Part shown: in pieces, positions 26,945 through 37,323 of the stretch
Position numbering within the stretch: position 1 is the first letter of the stretch
How the letters are laid out: every line of letters starts with the position of its first letter
From: an uncultured Lachnospiraceae bacterium
GTDB taxonomy: Bacteria; Bacillota; Clostridia; Lachnospirales; Lachnospiraceae
Direction: 5' to 3'
NCBI GenBank assembly: GCA_949743325.1
Contig: CATJTQ010000090.1
Location: forward strand, 57,477-121,476
DNA: 64,000 nt
Notes under the pieces: generated by a model
Databases searched by the model: none
Seen by the model: the letters and a program-made list of their open reading frames with translations, nothing else
Told to the model about the DNA's origin: nothing
Translations under genes and position numbers: made by a program

Positions 26945-28060
26945 ATGGATGAGAGAGTAAAAAAACTTGCACAAAATTTAGTTAATTATTCTTGTAAAGT
27001 AAAAAAGGGAGAAAAGGTATATATTCACTATATTGGTGAAGCTACAGAAGATTTGGCTAGGGCTGTAATTAAGGAAGTTTATAAGGCTGGGGGACATCCA
27101 TTTCCGCATTATACAGGACATAAAGTACAAAGAGAGATGCTTTTAAACTGTACAGAAGAACAATTAAAGCTTATGGCTGAGGTGGATTGTCTTGAAATGT
27201 CAAAGATGGATTGTTATATAGGAATTCGCGGTACAGATAATGTATCTGAATTGTCAGATGTTCCGGCAGAGAAAATGAATTTATATGAGAAATTTTACTC
27301 CACTCCTGTTCACCACGATATACGTGTAAAAAAGACTAGATGGGTAGTTCTGCGTTATCCAAACAGTGCTATGGCACAGCTTTCAAATCAGAGTACGGAG
27401 GCATTTGAAGATTTTTATTTCAAAGTATGTACGCTTGATTATTCAAAGATGAATGAGGCTATGAAGAGTCTTGTTGCCTATATGAATAGAACAGATAAGG
27501 TACGTCTTGTAGGTCCGGGTACAGAATTGACATTTTCAATAAAAGATATACCAGCAATACCTTGTGCTGGAGAGCTTAATATACCTGACGGTGAAGTGTT
27601 TACCGCTCCAGTACGGGATTCAATCAATGGAACTATATCTTATAATACACCGAGTCTGTATCAAGGATTTACTTATGAGAATGTCAAGCTTACATTTAAA
27701 GACGGAAAGATTGTTGAGGCTGTATCAAATGATACACAACGTATTAACAAGGTGTTTGATACAGATGAAGGAGCCAGATATGTCGGAGAATTTGCAATTG
27801 GTGTAAATCCTTATATACTTAATCCAATGAAGGATATATTGTTTGATGAAAAAATTATGGGTTCAATACACTTTACGCCAGGAAACTGTTATGATGAAGC
27901 GCCTAATGGCAATAAATCTTCAATACATTGGGATTTGGTTATGATTCAAACGCCCGAGTACGGCGGCGGAGAAATTTATTTTGATGATGTTCTTGTTCGT
28001 AAGGACGGAAGGTTTGTTGTTCCAGAGCTTGAGTGCTTAAATCCTGAGAAATTGGTTTAA
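26945..28060 (+). CDS. Aminopeptidase, M29 (thermophilic aminopeptidase) family
   Basis: A 371-residue cytoplasmic metallo-aminopeptidase. Family M29 features are NLVNYSCKVKKGEKVYIHY near the N-terminus, FSIKDIPAIPCAGELNIPDGEVFTAPVRDSINGT (metal-binding Glu region, about residues 199-232), GEFAIGVNP and SSIHWDLVMI with a late metal-binding His. The length is slightly under the usual 410. The start follows AGAAGGAGG. It likely recycles peptides. It marks the last ordinary gene before the accessory patch. Confidence 0.9.
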   Translation: MDERVKKLAQNLVNYSCKVKKGEKVYIHYIGEATEDLARAVIKEVYKAGGHPFPHYTGHKVQREMLLNCTEEQLKLMAEVDCLEMSKMDCYIGIRGTDNVSELSDVPAEKMNLYEKFYSTPVHHDIRVKKTRWVVLRYPNSAMAQLSNQSTEAFEDFYFKVCTLDYSKMNEAMKSLVAYMNRTDKVRLVGPGTELTFSIKDIPAIPCAGELNIPDGEVFTAPVRDSINGTISYNTPSLYQGFTYENVKLTFKDGKIVEAVSNDTQRINKVFDTDEGARYVGEFAIGVNPYILNPMKDILFDEKIMGSIHFTPGNCYDEAPNGNKSSIHWDLVMIQTPEYGGGEIYFDDVLVRKDGRFVVPELECLNPEKLV

Positions 28061-28120
28061 AATAATATATAAACATTAATAGTAAAAATGAAGATAATGA
28101 TTTAATTGTGTTATTTCACT

Positions 28121-28223
28121 AAGGGTCTGTCCTGAAAACGCGATTTGCAAACAATATATTGTTATATGCTCAAAAGTTTAAACCATATATTGAGCAACTG
28201 CTTCCGTTTTCCGACAGACCCTT
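28121..28223. repeat. 103-bp element with imperfect terminal inverted repeats (MITE-like or IS remnant)
   Basis: AAGGGTCTGTC (28121-28131) and its exact complement GACAGACCCTT (28213-28223) end the element, and pairing resumes inward as GAAAACG / CGTTTTC. The centre holds the palindrome AACAATATATTGTT. There is no open transposase. The flanks both contain TTCA, but not directly at the ends, so target duplication is unclear. It could fold as a long hairpin and serve as terminator for the aminopeptidase gene. Confidence 0.5.
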
Positions 28224-28332
28224 TTCAACAGTTATAATTAACATTGTTAGTCTGTTAGAATTTCATATTTTATTCTGTAACGTCTATATATTTGCCATTC
28301 TGTTATATTTATTTATTATCAACTTATTAGTT

Positions 28333-28580
28333 TTATGGAGCAAACATAGCAAGTTGTATCACAAACCTTATAGGCAGTGCAGGATATTTCATTTGATTAA
28401 AATCCCCAACAAAAAATAACTCTTTGTTAGGATAATAAAATGCAAATGAGCCTCTTTTTCTCCATAAGCCTTTGAAAATATAGTTTCCCCAGTCCCTTTT
28501 TCAATTAGGACTACGCTTTCATAAATCTTTTTTGACTGAATATATTTATCAAATAAATCACTATAACTTTTTGTTTTCAT
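28333..28580 (-). pseudogene. Beta-lactamase-like serine hydrolase, internally deleted and frameshifted
   Basis: On the minus strand the first 41 codons (28580 to about 28458) read MKTKSYSDLFDKYIQSKKIY and on to FSKAYGEKE, matching the N-terminus of class C beta-lactamase-related hydrolases. Then, in another frame, the sequence reads GSFAFYYPNKELFFVGDFNQ followed by MKYPALPIRFVIQLAMFAP and a stop at 28333-28335, which matches the C-terminus of the same family. The roughly 250 residues between, including the SxxK and YxN sites, are gone. The junction lies near 28455. The gene is dead. Confidence 0.75.
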
Positions 28581-28745
28581 AACATCACCATGTTATCTAT
28601 TTCCGTTCACCTTTCCGTAATATTTTCAATTTTTTTACTCGCCTAAAGAATAAATGCGTTGTGCTATTTGGTATGACTAACTATCATACCCATAAGCCAA
28701 TCTCTCTTATCCTATCGTATACATGTTACTTTTTGAATTTAATCT

Positions 28746-29345
28746 TTATCCCTTGCAATTAGAAAAATGCAGATAAGATAAAATACTGATAGGGCAAAAA
28801 TATAAACACCAAAATTCCAAAACCGCTACGCCTATCCATGTTGGACTATTTGTTTTGAATAATCCAAGCATAGGAAAAATCAGACACGATATAAAAAACA
28901 CTCCATGTATCATGAGCAGATATTTCAACCATTGGTCTGCTTTCGTCTGTGACGGTACTGTCAATCCTGCAAAGAATGTAGCTAATGACATAACAGCATA
29001 GCCCAGCAGGTCATAGTTGAACATCAATCCGCATTTCTGAAAATCAAGAAGTATGGAAGCTTGCTGTGTCAACTCATTTAGTCGGACAGTCGTTAGCTGT
29101 GCAAAATAAACTAATAATATGATGACTGTATATATGGCAGAAAAAGCTACTGAAACATAGCCTGCTAATTTTACTCCCTTTTCGGCAAAATAAGCATATC
29201 CGCACATCATTGTTACAAAACTAAAAGCAATGAACATTGAAGAAAAGTAACTACCATAATCAAATTCAAATAACATAGACAGGGCAAAGCAGATTACCGC
29301 AATGAAATTAACAACAGATCCATACATTCCTATTTTCTTATTCAT
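28746..29345 (-). CDS. Six-TM membrane protein of unknown function
   Basis: A 199-residue hydrophobic protein with six predicted TM helices, starting MNKKIGMYGSVVNFIAVICFA. I prefer the ATG at 29345 because the upstream ATG at 29357 directly abuts the GAAGGG ribosome binding site. Similar proteins are often encoded next to beta-lactamase-like serine hydrolases, which agrees with the dead hydrolase gene downstream. The C-terminus (LSYLHFSNCKG) looks short or altered. No catalytic motif is seen. Confidence 0.6.
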   Translation of the reverse strand: MNKKIGMYGSVVNFIAVICFALSMLFEFDYGSYFSSMFIAFSFVTMMCGYAYFAEKGVKLAGYVSVAFSAIYTVIILLVYFAQLTTVRLNELTQQASILLDFQKCGLMFNYDLLGYAVMSLATFFAGLTVPSQTKADQWLKYLLMIHGVFFISCLIFPMLGLFKTNSPTWIGVAVLEFWCLYFCPISILSYLHFSNCKG

Positions 29346-29357
29346 CAATTGTACCAT

Positions 29358-29679
29358 CCCTTCAAAAAAATTATTGACTAATTTACTGATATATAAGGCT
29401 CTATTGTAGGTTTTCGAAAATCATATCCAAGTAATTGTTTGACTGTTTCACTTACTAAAAATGCTTTCTGCATTGCTGCAGTAAGAATAAATACAATTAT
29501 AGAGTTATCCTCATTGTATATAGAATTCATCAAAGACAGCGAAAACCCTCTTTACCTGAAACTTTTAAGAAACTACCGTGATGTGTCATCTGTAAAGATA
29601 TTGCCAATCTTTTAGAGTTTGGCGATCATTACCCCAATTATGTAGTTATGCTTGATAAAAGAGTTTTCAAAAAAACGTT
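29358..29679. other. Gene-free stretch with short coding scraps
   Basis: Between the membrane protein and the GNAT gene no intact gene is seen. The + strand at 29594-29679 reads KDIANLLEFGDHYPNYVVML and a few more residues, resembling the C-terminal region of COG1373-type AAA ATPases. Another frame at 29524-29613 reads EFIKDSENPLYLKLLRNYRD. The minus strand at about 29395-29485 reads AMQKAFLVSETVKQLLGYDF. These look like decayed coding sequence, but none is long enough for firm naming. Confidence 0.35.
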
Positions 29680-30099
29680 TTATATTGGCTTTATAAAAAA
29701 TATTTCCATAGGCTGTGCATATTTTGGAATATTTATAATAAGACCTCCGCAATCCTTATACCCTAATTTGCGGTAAAAATGTTGTGCATTTTCATCTGCC
29801 TGTGTGGAGGTCAATAATATTTCATAGCCATGAGATTTCATATCGTATTCCCAATGCTGCATAAGTTGTTTTCCATATCCTTTTCCTTGATATTCACAAT
29901 CAATAAAAAGCATAGTACAAAATGGTATATTGTCCCAAAAAAGATTATATCTTAATAGTCCGATTGGTTTATTTTCCAATAGTAATATGTACCCTCTTTT
30001 TGTAGAGACTTTATTATAAAAATCTGCTTCTGGCAAGTGTTTATCAAGGTTATACCAAAAATCTTTATCATATGTTTCTACATATCTTATTTTCGTCAT
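29680..30099 (-). CDS. GNAT family N-acetyltransferase
   Basis: A 139-residue GNAT enzyme moving an acetyl group from acetyl-CoA to an unknown amine. The CoA-binding motif is YQGKGYGKQLMQHWEYDMKS (about residues 70-89, Q/RxxGxG/A form). LLTSTQADENAQHFYRKLGYKDCGGL is motif B. The ATG at 30099 follows TGGAGAAAA; an in-frame start 19 codons upstream lacks a site. It stands alone on the minus strand in the accessory patch. Similar small GNATs are common in mobile or resistance-linked DNA. Confidence 0.85.
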   Translation of the reverse strand: MTKIRYVETYDKDFWYNLDKHLPEADFYNKVSTKRGYILLLENKPIGLLRYNLFWDNIPFCTMLFIDCEYQGKGYGKQLMQHWEYDMKSHGYEILLTSTQADENAQHFYRKLGYKDCGGLIINIPKYAQPMEIFFIKPI

Positions 30100-30332
30100 T
30101 ATATTTTTCTCCAATTTATTAATACAAGTAAAATCCAAAGTGCCTATGAGTGGCATTTTTAGTTTAATTGATTGTATGAATGTTTGATGATTCTCTTATT
30201 TGATTATAAGTACATTGTTGTTTATTGTAAAGATATTTTAGTTGTGATATTATATTTAACAAATATTCTGGTTAATAAAATTGCTGTTCTTATATAGAAA
30301 GTAAATGAATTATTTAAATATAAATAGACTCG

Positions 30333-30341
30333 TGATATAAT
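30333..30341 (+). promoter_or_regulatory. Extended -10 promoter of the cbrC-like gene
   Basis: TGATATAAT (TGn plus consensus TATAAT at 30336-30341) lies about 50 nt before the start. The -35 region is weak, as often with extended -10 promoters. Confidence 0.5.
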
Positions 30342-30374
30342 AATAAAAAGGAACAGAGAAATGAAATATTATAG

Positions 30375-31253
<879 letters not shown>

Positions 31254-31336
31254 TAAAAATAGCTTAATATTAAAATAGAAGTTTTAATTTATACATAAAT
31301 AATATTTAACTTTTCGTGCAAATTGTCTAAAAACTC

Positions 31337-31364
31337 TTGTTTTTATTTTGCTTTGTGCTATAAT
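31337..31364 (+). promoter_or_regulatory. Sigma-A promoter of hpf
   Basis: TTGTTT (31337-31342) and TATAAT (31359-31364) with a 16-nt spacer, about 84 nt upstream of hpf. Confidence 0.55.
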
Positions 31365-31447
31365 ATTAACAGCTGATAAGTGTTTTCAAAATGAAAAAAT
31401 TATTTGGCTGAATATTTTCATAATATACAGAAAAGGAGTTGGGCATA

Positions 31448-31981
31448 ATGAAATATGTAATTACAGGGAGAAATATTGAGATTACAGAAGGTTTGAAGTC
31501 GGCAGTTTACGAAAAAATTGGAAAGTTAGAGAGATATTTTACAGAAGACACGCAAATCCACGTTACATTGAGTGTGGAGAAGGAACGTCAGAAGATAGAA
31601 GTGACAATACCGGTTAAAGGAAGTATTATCCGTTCAGAACAGACAAGCAATGATATGTATGTGTCTATAGATCTTGTGGAAGAAATTATTGAGAGACAGT
31701 TAAAGAAATATAAAAATCGTATCATTGATAAAGAGCAGGAAGCAGGTAATCTTGAATTTAGTCAGGAATATATTGATAAAGATTATGATGATGAAGAGGA
31801 AATTGAAATTATTCGTACAAAACGGTTTGGAATAAAACCAATGTATCCTGAAGATGCCTGTGTACAGATGGATTTATTAGGACATAACTTCTTCGTATTT
31901 TTAAATGCAGAGACTGATGAAGTTAACGTAGTTTATAAGAGAAAAGGAAATACATACGGATTGATTGAACCAGAATTCTAA
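31448..31981 (+). CDS. hpf: Ribosome hibernation promoting factor, long form
   Basis: A 177-residue long HPF that pairs 70S ribosomes into inactive 100S dimers in slow growth. The N-terminal S30AE domain (about 1-97) reads MKYVITGRNIEITEGLKSAV and continues to the DMYVSIDLVEEIIERQLKKYK helix. The C-terminal dimerisation domain (about 120-177) has RTKRFGIKPMYPEDACVQMDLLGHNFFVFLNAETDEVNVVYKR-type residues. I start at 31448, after AAAAGGAGTT (31431-31440). Confidence 0.96.
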   Translation: MKYVITGRNIEITEGLKSAVYEKIGKLERYFTEDTQIHVTLSVEKERQKIEVTIPVKGSIIRSEQTSNDMYVSIDLVEEIIERQLKKYKNRIIDKEQEAGNLEFSQEYIDKDYDDEEEIEIIRTKRFGIKPMYPEDACVQMDLLGHNFFVFLNAETDEVNVVYKRKGNTYGLIEPEF

Positions 31982-32010
31982 AATTTCCTATATTGAAAAG
32001 ATTTATTAAA

Positions 32011-32050
32011 TTACACCACACAATAAAATATATGTTATTGTGTGGTGTAA
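32011..32050. repeat. Perfect 16-bp inverted repeat downstream of hpf
   Basis: TTACACCACACAATAA (32011-32026) is matched exactly by TTATTGTGTGGTGTAA (32035-32050) around an 8-nt loop. There is no T run immediately after it, so it is an atypical terminator. It may stabilise the hpf mRNA end or be a protein-binding dyad. Confidence 0.75.
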
Positions 32051-32695
32051 AATTTACAGCTTTGTCAACAATTAAGTTGACAAAAATTTTTTTGATAAAA
32101 TCTTACTTGTGTAATATTTGTGCGTGTAGTTATCTTGTGAACACAGATGACAATAATGTATCTGGTGTTATAAAATATAAAAGACATCTTAATAAAATTA
32201 AATATAAAAGAGCCTCAGCATAGCATATATACAATATTGGCGTAAATGAGGGAATTGATTATGAATGACGATTTAACAACATTATACTAGAGGCTGAGAC
32301 ATGATGAGAAGTCAAATAGACATCAGGTTAAGTAATTTTTTTTGATAACACCAATCTGAAAATTTTATGCTTGCTTTTTATATGGTTAGATGTAGATTAA
32401 GCTTAAAATACCTGAAACGCATAACTAAATATTTAAAATAGGTATTTGAATATCTTTGACAATCGTATTAAAATAAGTAGAGTGTTAGGAGAATAAGAGA
32501 TTAGTAGATAAAGCTGCAGAGAATTAGTCAAATGAAGACATTATGGCAGCTTTCCTCGTCTGGTGGTATTAAGTTTCGACCATAATCAACTGCTTTACAT
32601 ATGCGGACAACAATGTAGCTGAGGCAGAATGATACGTTGACGAGTGACTTGACTAACTTTACTATAAGAATAATTGATAAACAAGGAGGATTTGA
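32051..32695. other. Gene-free stretch between hpf and the flavodoxin-like gene
   Basis: About 645 bases without a convincing gene. The one open frame (to 32223) is low-complexity, overlaps the inverted repeat and lacks a ribosome binding site. A nine-codon ORF begins at 32262. The segment from 32500 to 32640 has scattered stops in coding-like sequence and may be decayed, but I cannot name its source. Confidence 0.4.
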
Positions 32696-33235
32696 ATGAT
32701 GAAAAATGTGCTTATCTTATCTGGTAGTCCACGTAAAGGCGGCAACTCTGATTTGCTTTGTGATGAATTTATGCGTGGCGCAAAGGAAGCTGGCAACAAT
32801 GTAACCAAGGTCAATGTGGCAAATAAAAAGGTAGCACCCTGCCATGCTTGCTATTTCTGCCGCGAGCATGACGGCGAGTGTGCTTATAAAGATGATATGG
32901 CAGAAATCTTGCAAGCAATGATCAACGCTGATGTACTTGTGCTTGCAAGCCCTGTTTATTTTTATTCCATTGACGCACAGTTAAAGGCGGTGATTGACAG
33001 AACAGTTGCACGCTGGCTGGAAGTTAAAAACAAAGAATTTTACTACATCATGACTGCCGCCGATGAAGATAAGTCATCTATGGAAACAACGCTTGCCTGT
33101 TTTCGCGGCTATGCCGACTGCGTGAACGGCGCAAAAGAAATGGGTGTTATTTACGGCACAGGCGTTTATGAAAAAGGTAAGGTACGGAATACATCGGCTA
33201 TGATCGAAGCCTATGAAATGGGAAAAAAAGTATAA
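32696..33235 (+). CDS. Flavodoxin-fold NAD(P)H-dependent FMN reductase
   Basis: A 179-residue iron-sulfur-flavoprotein-like reductase without the full cluster motif. VLILSGSPRKGGNSDLL is the FMN phosphate-binding loop. CHACYFCREHDGECAYKDDM keeps the Cys pattern seen in this subfamily. ASPVYFYSIDAQLKAVIDR is the second flavin loop. The start follows AAGGAGGA. It is richer in G+C than neighbouring core genes and, with the CMD-cupin and the broken aldo/keto reductase, makes a redox cassette common in gut Clostridia, probably horizontally acquired. Confidence 0.88.
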   Translation: MMKNVLILSGSPRKGGNSDLLCDEFMRGAKEAGNNVTKVNVANKKVAPCHACYFCREHDGECAYKDDMAEILQAMINADVLVLASPVYFYSIDAQLKAVIDRTVARWLEVKNKEFYYIMTAADEDKSSMETTLACFRGYADCVNGAKEMGVIYGTGVYEKGKVRNTSAMIEAYEMGKKV

Positions 33236-33302
33236 ACAAAGTATTTTTGTTGAGAAAAATTCTTATAAAACCAATGTATCAATATTTTAGGAGGACGATA
33301 AC

Positions 33303-34058
33303 ATGTCAGTAAAGCAATCAGCGGGAAGAACGATTCTTGGAGAATTTGCTCCGAAATTTGCAGAACTCAATGACGATGTGCTTTTCGGTCAAGTATGGAG
33401 TAGAGAGGATAAACTTTCTCTTAAAGAACGCTCTTTAATTACCGTGGTAGCACTTCTTTCTCAAGGACTTACAGATACGTCCTTTGTGCATCATTTGGAA
33501 TCGGCAAAGGCAAACGGAATTACAAAATGCGAAATTGCTGAGATTATCACGCACGCAGCTTTTTATGCAGGCTGGCCCAAAGCGTGGGCGGCGTTTCGTT
33601 TGGCGAAAGATATTTGGAAAGAGGAAACAGACGAAACGGACGAAAAAACCGCTTATGAAAGATCTATGTTGTTTCCAATCGGGCAGCCAAACGATACTTT
33701 TTCGCAGTATTTTGTGGGGCAAAGTTATTTGGCTCCTGTGTCTAAAGAACAGATTGGCATTTTCAATGTGACTTTTGAGCCGGGATGTAGGAATAATTGG
33801 CATATCCACCACGCAGATCAGGGTGGCGGTCAGATTTTAGTCTGCGTTGCGGGTAGAGGTTTTTATCAGGAATGGGGAAAAGAGCCAATTTGTATGACGG
33901 CGGGCGATGTTATCAATATCTCAGTAGGCGTGAAGCATTGGCATGGTGCGGCTCCGAATAGTTGGTTTTCTCATCTTGCGGTAGAAGTGCCGGGAGAAAA
34001 TGCACATACCGAGTGGTGTGAACCTGTCAGTAATGAAAATTATGAAAATATAAAATAA
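33303..34058 (+). CDS. Carboxymuconolactone decarboxylase-cupin fusion protein
   Basis: A 251-residue two-domain protein. Residues about 1-105 form an AhpD-like CMD helical domain (KLSLKERSLITVVALLSQG; FVHHLESAKANGITKCEIAEII) that lacks the CxxC pair of true AhpD. Residues about 140-240 form a cupin with metal-binding His residues in NNWHIHHADQGGGQILVCVAG and the second motif ISVGVKHWHGAAPNSWFSHLAVE. The function is unproven. Encoded 67 bp after the flavodoxin gene and just before the aldo/keto reductase fragment. Confidence 0.88.
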   Translation: MSVKQSAGRTILGEFAPKFAELNDDVLFGQVWSREDKLSLKERSLITVVALLSQGLTDTSFVHHLESAKANGITKCEIAEIITHAAFYAGWPKAWAAFRLAKDIWKEETDETDEKTAYERSMLFPIGQPNDTFSQYFVGQSYLAPVSKEQIGIFNVTFEPGCRNNWHIHHADQGGGQILVCVAGRGFYQEWGKEPICMTAGDVINISVGVKHWHGAAPNSWFSHLAVEVPGENAHTEWCEPVSNENYENIK

Positions 34059-34071
34059 GAAGAAAAGGGTT

Positions 34072-34236
34072 ATGGAATATGTAACTTTGAATAACGGAAT
34101 AAATATGCCGAAGTTGGGCAACGGCGTATATCAGATATCAACTGAGGAATGTGAACGTTGCGTATTGGACGCAATTAGTGCAGTATATCGCTCGGTTGAT
34201 ATTGCAGACTATATTCCTGCATTATCACTTGACTAA
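34072..34236 (+). pseudogene. Aldo/keto reductase, N-terminal fragment
   Basis: The frame from the ATG at 34072 reads MEYVTLNNGINMPKLGNGVY, then TEECERCVLDAISAVYRSVD, a clear aldo/keto reductase N-terminus ending just before the catalytic Asp/Tyr region. It then continues IADYIPALSLD and stops at 34236. Further codons in the same frame resume as LKQLEIEIMQKI before another stop, so about 230 residues have been lost. The ribosome binding site AGAAAAGGG remains. Only 54 codons survive. Confidence 0.8.
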
Positions 34237-34570
34237 CTAAAGCAACTTGAAATTGAGATAATGCAAAAGATATAGACAGGTAACAAACAATTTAATATCA
34301 AATTAACAGCGTAAAGGCGCATGGAACATCAAATTGTAAACTCTGCGTCTTTTTTGCGCTCAAATGGAGGAAGATGAGCGACAACATTTAAGCCGCTACC
34401 ACAGGTCAGAGCAAGAAAAACTGATGGAAAGTGATGAATATGTCCTTGACAAGTAGTAATAGGTGTTATAGCAATAGAAATCGTATTACAGTAATTATTG
34501 GATTTTAGTTTTTAATTATAGAGCTGCTTTTAATCTGCTTTTAATATCTAATTTGGCGGTAAAAATTATG
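34237..34570. other. Gene-free stretch upstream of secA
   Basis: No intact gene. It includes a 30-codon ORF at 34364-34456, preceded by G-rich sequence, reading MEEDERQHLSRYHRSEQEKL and ending DEYVLDK. It looks like the tail of a mobile-element protein but I cannot identify it. The stretch is the right edge of the decayed zone. Confidence 0.4.
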
Positions 34571-34599
34571 TTGAATTATATAAGTGGTTGTGTTATAAT
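34571..34599 (+). promoter_or_regulatory. Sigma-A promoter of secA
   Basis: TTGAAT (34571-34576) and TATAAT (34594-34599) with a 17-nt spacer lie about 140 nt upstream of secA. An in-frame extension of secA from 34621 would begin at the transcription start region and is not used. Confidence 0.7.
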
Positions 34600-34746
34600 T
34601 TTGAGTGTTAAAATTTTTTTATGCTATTAATTGCAGGATATCAATATGGTGTAGAAAATACAAGATGGAAATGTCTTTATGTATTACAGAAACAGTGTAT
34701 AAATAGGGTAAAGACTGTATATAATTTCAGTCAAAGGAGAAGTGCA

Positions 34747-37314
34747 ATGGGAATTATAAGTAAATTATTTGGCTCATACAGTGAGCGTGAAGTTAAGAGA
34801 GTACAGCCGATAGTTGAACAGATAAATGGTTTGCGAGATAAGATGGCGTCGCTTTCTGATGAAGAATTACGCGGAAAGACAGATGAATTCAGAGAAAGAT
34901 TCCAAAATGGCGAGACATTAGATTCTTTGCTTCCAGAAGCTTTTGCAACAGTGCGTGAGGCAGCAAAGAGAGTTCTTGATATGGAACATTATGATGTACA
35001 GGTTATCGGTGGCATTGTTCTTCACCAAGGAAGAATCGCAGAGATGCGAACTGGTGAAGGTAAGACACTTGTATCAACACTTCCTGCTTACCTTAATGCA
35101 TTGGAAGGAAAAGGGGTACATATCGTTACAGTAAACGATTACCTTGCTAAACGTGATGCAGAGTGGATGGGACAGATTCATGAATTTTTAGGATTGAAAG
35201 TCGGCGTTGTTCTTAATTCGATGGACAATGATGAGCGCCGTGAAGCATATAAGTGTGATATTACCTATGTAACAAACAATGAACTTGGTTTTGATTATCT
35301 TCGTGATAATATGGTTGTATATAAAGAACAGCTTGTGCTACGTGATCTGCACTATGCGATTATTGATGAGGTTGACTCAGTTCTTATTGATGAGGCAAGA
35401 ACACCTCTTATTATTTCAGGTCAGAGCGGTAAGTCAACGAAATTATATGAAGTGTGTGATATTTTGGCAAGACAGTTGGAGAGAGGCGAAGCCAGCGGAG
35501 AATTCTCCAAGATGAATGCGCTTATGGGAGAGGCGATTGAGGAGACAGGAGATTTTATTGTCAATGAGAAAGATAAAGTAATAAATCTTACAGAGGATGG
35601 AGTTGCCAAAGTAGAGAAATTTTTCTCAATAGAAAATCTTGCTGATCCTGAGAACCTTGAGATACAGCACAATATTATTCTTGCGCTTCGTGCCCATAAC
35701 CTAATGTTTAAAGATCAGGATTATATTGTTCAGGACGATCAGGTTATGATAGTAGATGAATTTACTGGACGAGTAATGCCTGGAAGACGTTTTTCAGATG
35801 GTTTGCATCAGGCTATTGAAGCTAAAGAGCATGTAAAAATAAAAAGAGAAAGCAGAACACTTGCTACAATTACATTCCAGAATTTCTTTAATAAATTCGA
35901 GAAAAAGTCTGGAATGACAGGTACAGCTTTAACAGAGGAAAAAGAGTTTCGTGATATATATGGAATGGACGTTGTAGCGATTCCTACAAATCGTCCGATT
36001 GCACGAATAGATCATCAGGATGCTATTTATAAAACAAGAAAAGAAAAGCTACATGCAGTTGTAGATGAGATTGAAGAAACTCATGAGAAGGGACAGCCTG
36101 TTCTTGTAGGAACAATAAATATTGATGCTTCAGAAGAGTTAAGCGGAATGTTGAAGCGTCGTGGAATTCCGCATAAAGTGTTAAATGCTAAATTCCATGA
36201 GATGGAAGCTGAGATAGTAGCTGATGCTGGTATTCATGGAGCAGTTACAATTGCAACTAATATGGCAGGACGTGGAACGGATATTAAGTTGGATGACATA
36301 TCGAAAGAAAATGGCGGTCTCAAGATAATTGGTACTGAGAGACATGAATCAAGACGTATAGATAACCAGCTTCGAGGTCGTTCAGGACGTCAGGGTGATC
36401 CGGGTGAATCAAGATTTTTCCTTTCACTTGAAGATGATTTAATGAGGCTTTTTGGTTCAGACAGACTGATGGACATGTTTACTGCATTAAATGTTCCTGA
36501 GAATGAGCAGATAGAGCATAAGATGCTAACTAATGCTATAGAAAAGGCTCAGAAGAAGATTGAAGGGAATAACTTTGGTATTCGTAAAAATCTTCTTGAA
36601 TATGATCAGGTTAACAATGACCAGAGAGAAATAATTTATGAAGAACGCAGACGTGTATTAGACGGCGAGAGTATGCAGGAATCTATTTATCAGATGGTAA
36701 AAGATGTTGCAGGCGCTGCTGTAGATATGTGTATTCCAGAAGATGCCGCTGTCGATGAATGGGACTTTGCAGAACTCAATACACTTTTACAGAATAAAAT
36801 TCCTTTTGGTAATTTAAATAAAGAGGAATATAAAGACTGCAAAAATAAGGCAGAATTTAAAGAACGCCTTATGGATGAGGCTTTAGAATTGTATCATAAA
36901 AAAGAGCAGGAGTTTCCTGATCAAGAGCAGCTTCGTGAAATAGAGAGAGTAATTCTTCTTAGAGTTATTGACAGTAAGTGGATGAGTCATATTGACGATA
37001 TGGATCAGCTTCGTCAAGGTATAGGTCTTCAGGCATTTGGACAGAAAAATCCTCTTGTTGAATACAAGATGAATGGTTTTGATATGTTTGATGATATGAT
37101 AGAAGCCATAAAAGAAGAGACCGTTCGACTTATGTTCTCAGTAAGAATAGAAATTAAAGTTGAGAGAGAAGAGGTTGCCAAAGTGACTGGCACTAACAAA
37201 GAGGCAGAGGCAGCCGCACCGAAAAGAAGAACATCAACAAAAGTTGGAAGAAATGATTTATGTCCTTGCGGCAGCGGAAAGAAATATAAGTTTTGCTGCG
37301 GAAGAGGCGAATAA
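34747..37314 (+). CDS. secA: Preprotein translocase ATPase SecA
   Basis: An 855-residue motor that drives secretory proteins through SecYEG. NBD1 has [19 protein letters not shown] (Walker A) and [21 protein letters not shown] (Walker B). NBD2 has [11 protein letters not shown] and [20 protein letters not shown]. The C-terminal zinc/SecB-binding motif [20 protein letters not shown] is intact. The start ATG at 34747 follows AAAGGAGAA. The full size is normal. Confidence 0.98.
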   Translation: MGIISKLFGSYSEREVKRVQPIVEQINGLRDKMASLSDEELRGKTDEFRERFQNGETLDSLLPEAFATVREAAKRVLDMEHYDVQVIGGIVLHQGRIAEMRTGEGKTLVSTLPAYLNALEGKGVHIVTVNDYLAKRDAEWMGQIHEFLGLKVGVVLNSMDNDERREAYKCDITYVTNNELGFDYLRDNMVVYKEQLVLRDLHYAIIDEVDSVLIDEARTPLIISGQSGKSTKLYEVCDILARQLERGEASGEFSKMNALMGEAIEETGDFIVNEKDKVINLTEDGVAKVEKFFSIENLADPENLEIQHNIILALRAHNLMFKDQDYIVQDDQVMIVDEFTGRVMPGRRFSDGLHQAIEAKEHVKIKRESRTLATITFQNFFNKFEKKSGMTGTALTEEKEFRDIYGMDVVAIPTNRPIARIDHQDAIYKTRKEKLHAVVDEIEETHEKGQPVLVGTINIDASEELSGMLKRRGIPHKVLNAKFHEMEAEIVADAGIHGAVTIATNMAGRGTDIKLDDISKENGGLKIIGTERHESRRIDNQLRGRSGRQGDPGESRFFLSLEDDLMRLFGSDRLMDMFTALNVPENEQIEHKMLTNAIEKAQKKIEGNNFGIRKNLLEYDQVNNDQREIIYEERRRVLDGESMQESIYQMVKDVAGAAVDMCIPEDAAVDEWDFAELNTLLQNKIPFGNLNKEEYKDCKNKAEFKERLMDEALELYHKKEQEFPDQEQLREIERVILLRVIDSKWMSHIDDMDQLRQGIGLQAFGQKNPLVEYKMNGFDMFDDMIEAIKEETVRLMFSVRIEIKVEREEVAKVTGTNKEAEAAAPKRRTSTKVGRNDLCPCGSGKKYKFCCGRGE

Positions 37315-37323
37315 TGGTAAAGT

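Noticed and set aside
28159..28419. 86-codon + strand open frame
   Set aside because: It begins inside the inverted-repeat element and runs antisense through the serine hydrolase remnant. The composition is A/T-driven and there is no ribosome binding site.
31993..32223. 76-codon open frame after hpf
   Set aside because: It contains the perfect inverted repeat, has no ribosome binding site and is low-complexity.
34621..34746. 42-codon N-terminal extension of SecA
   Set aside because: It starts near the predicted transcription start and does not resemble SecA. AAAGGAGAA fixes the start at 34747.
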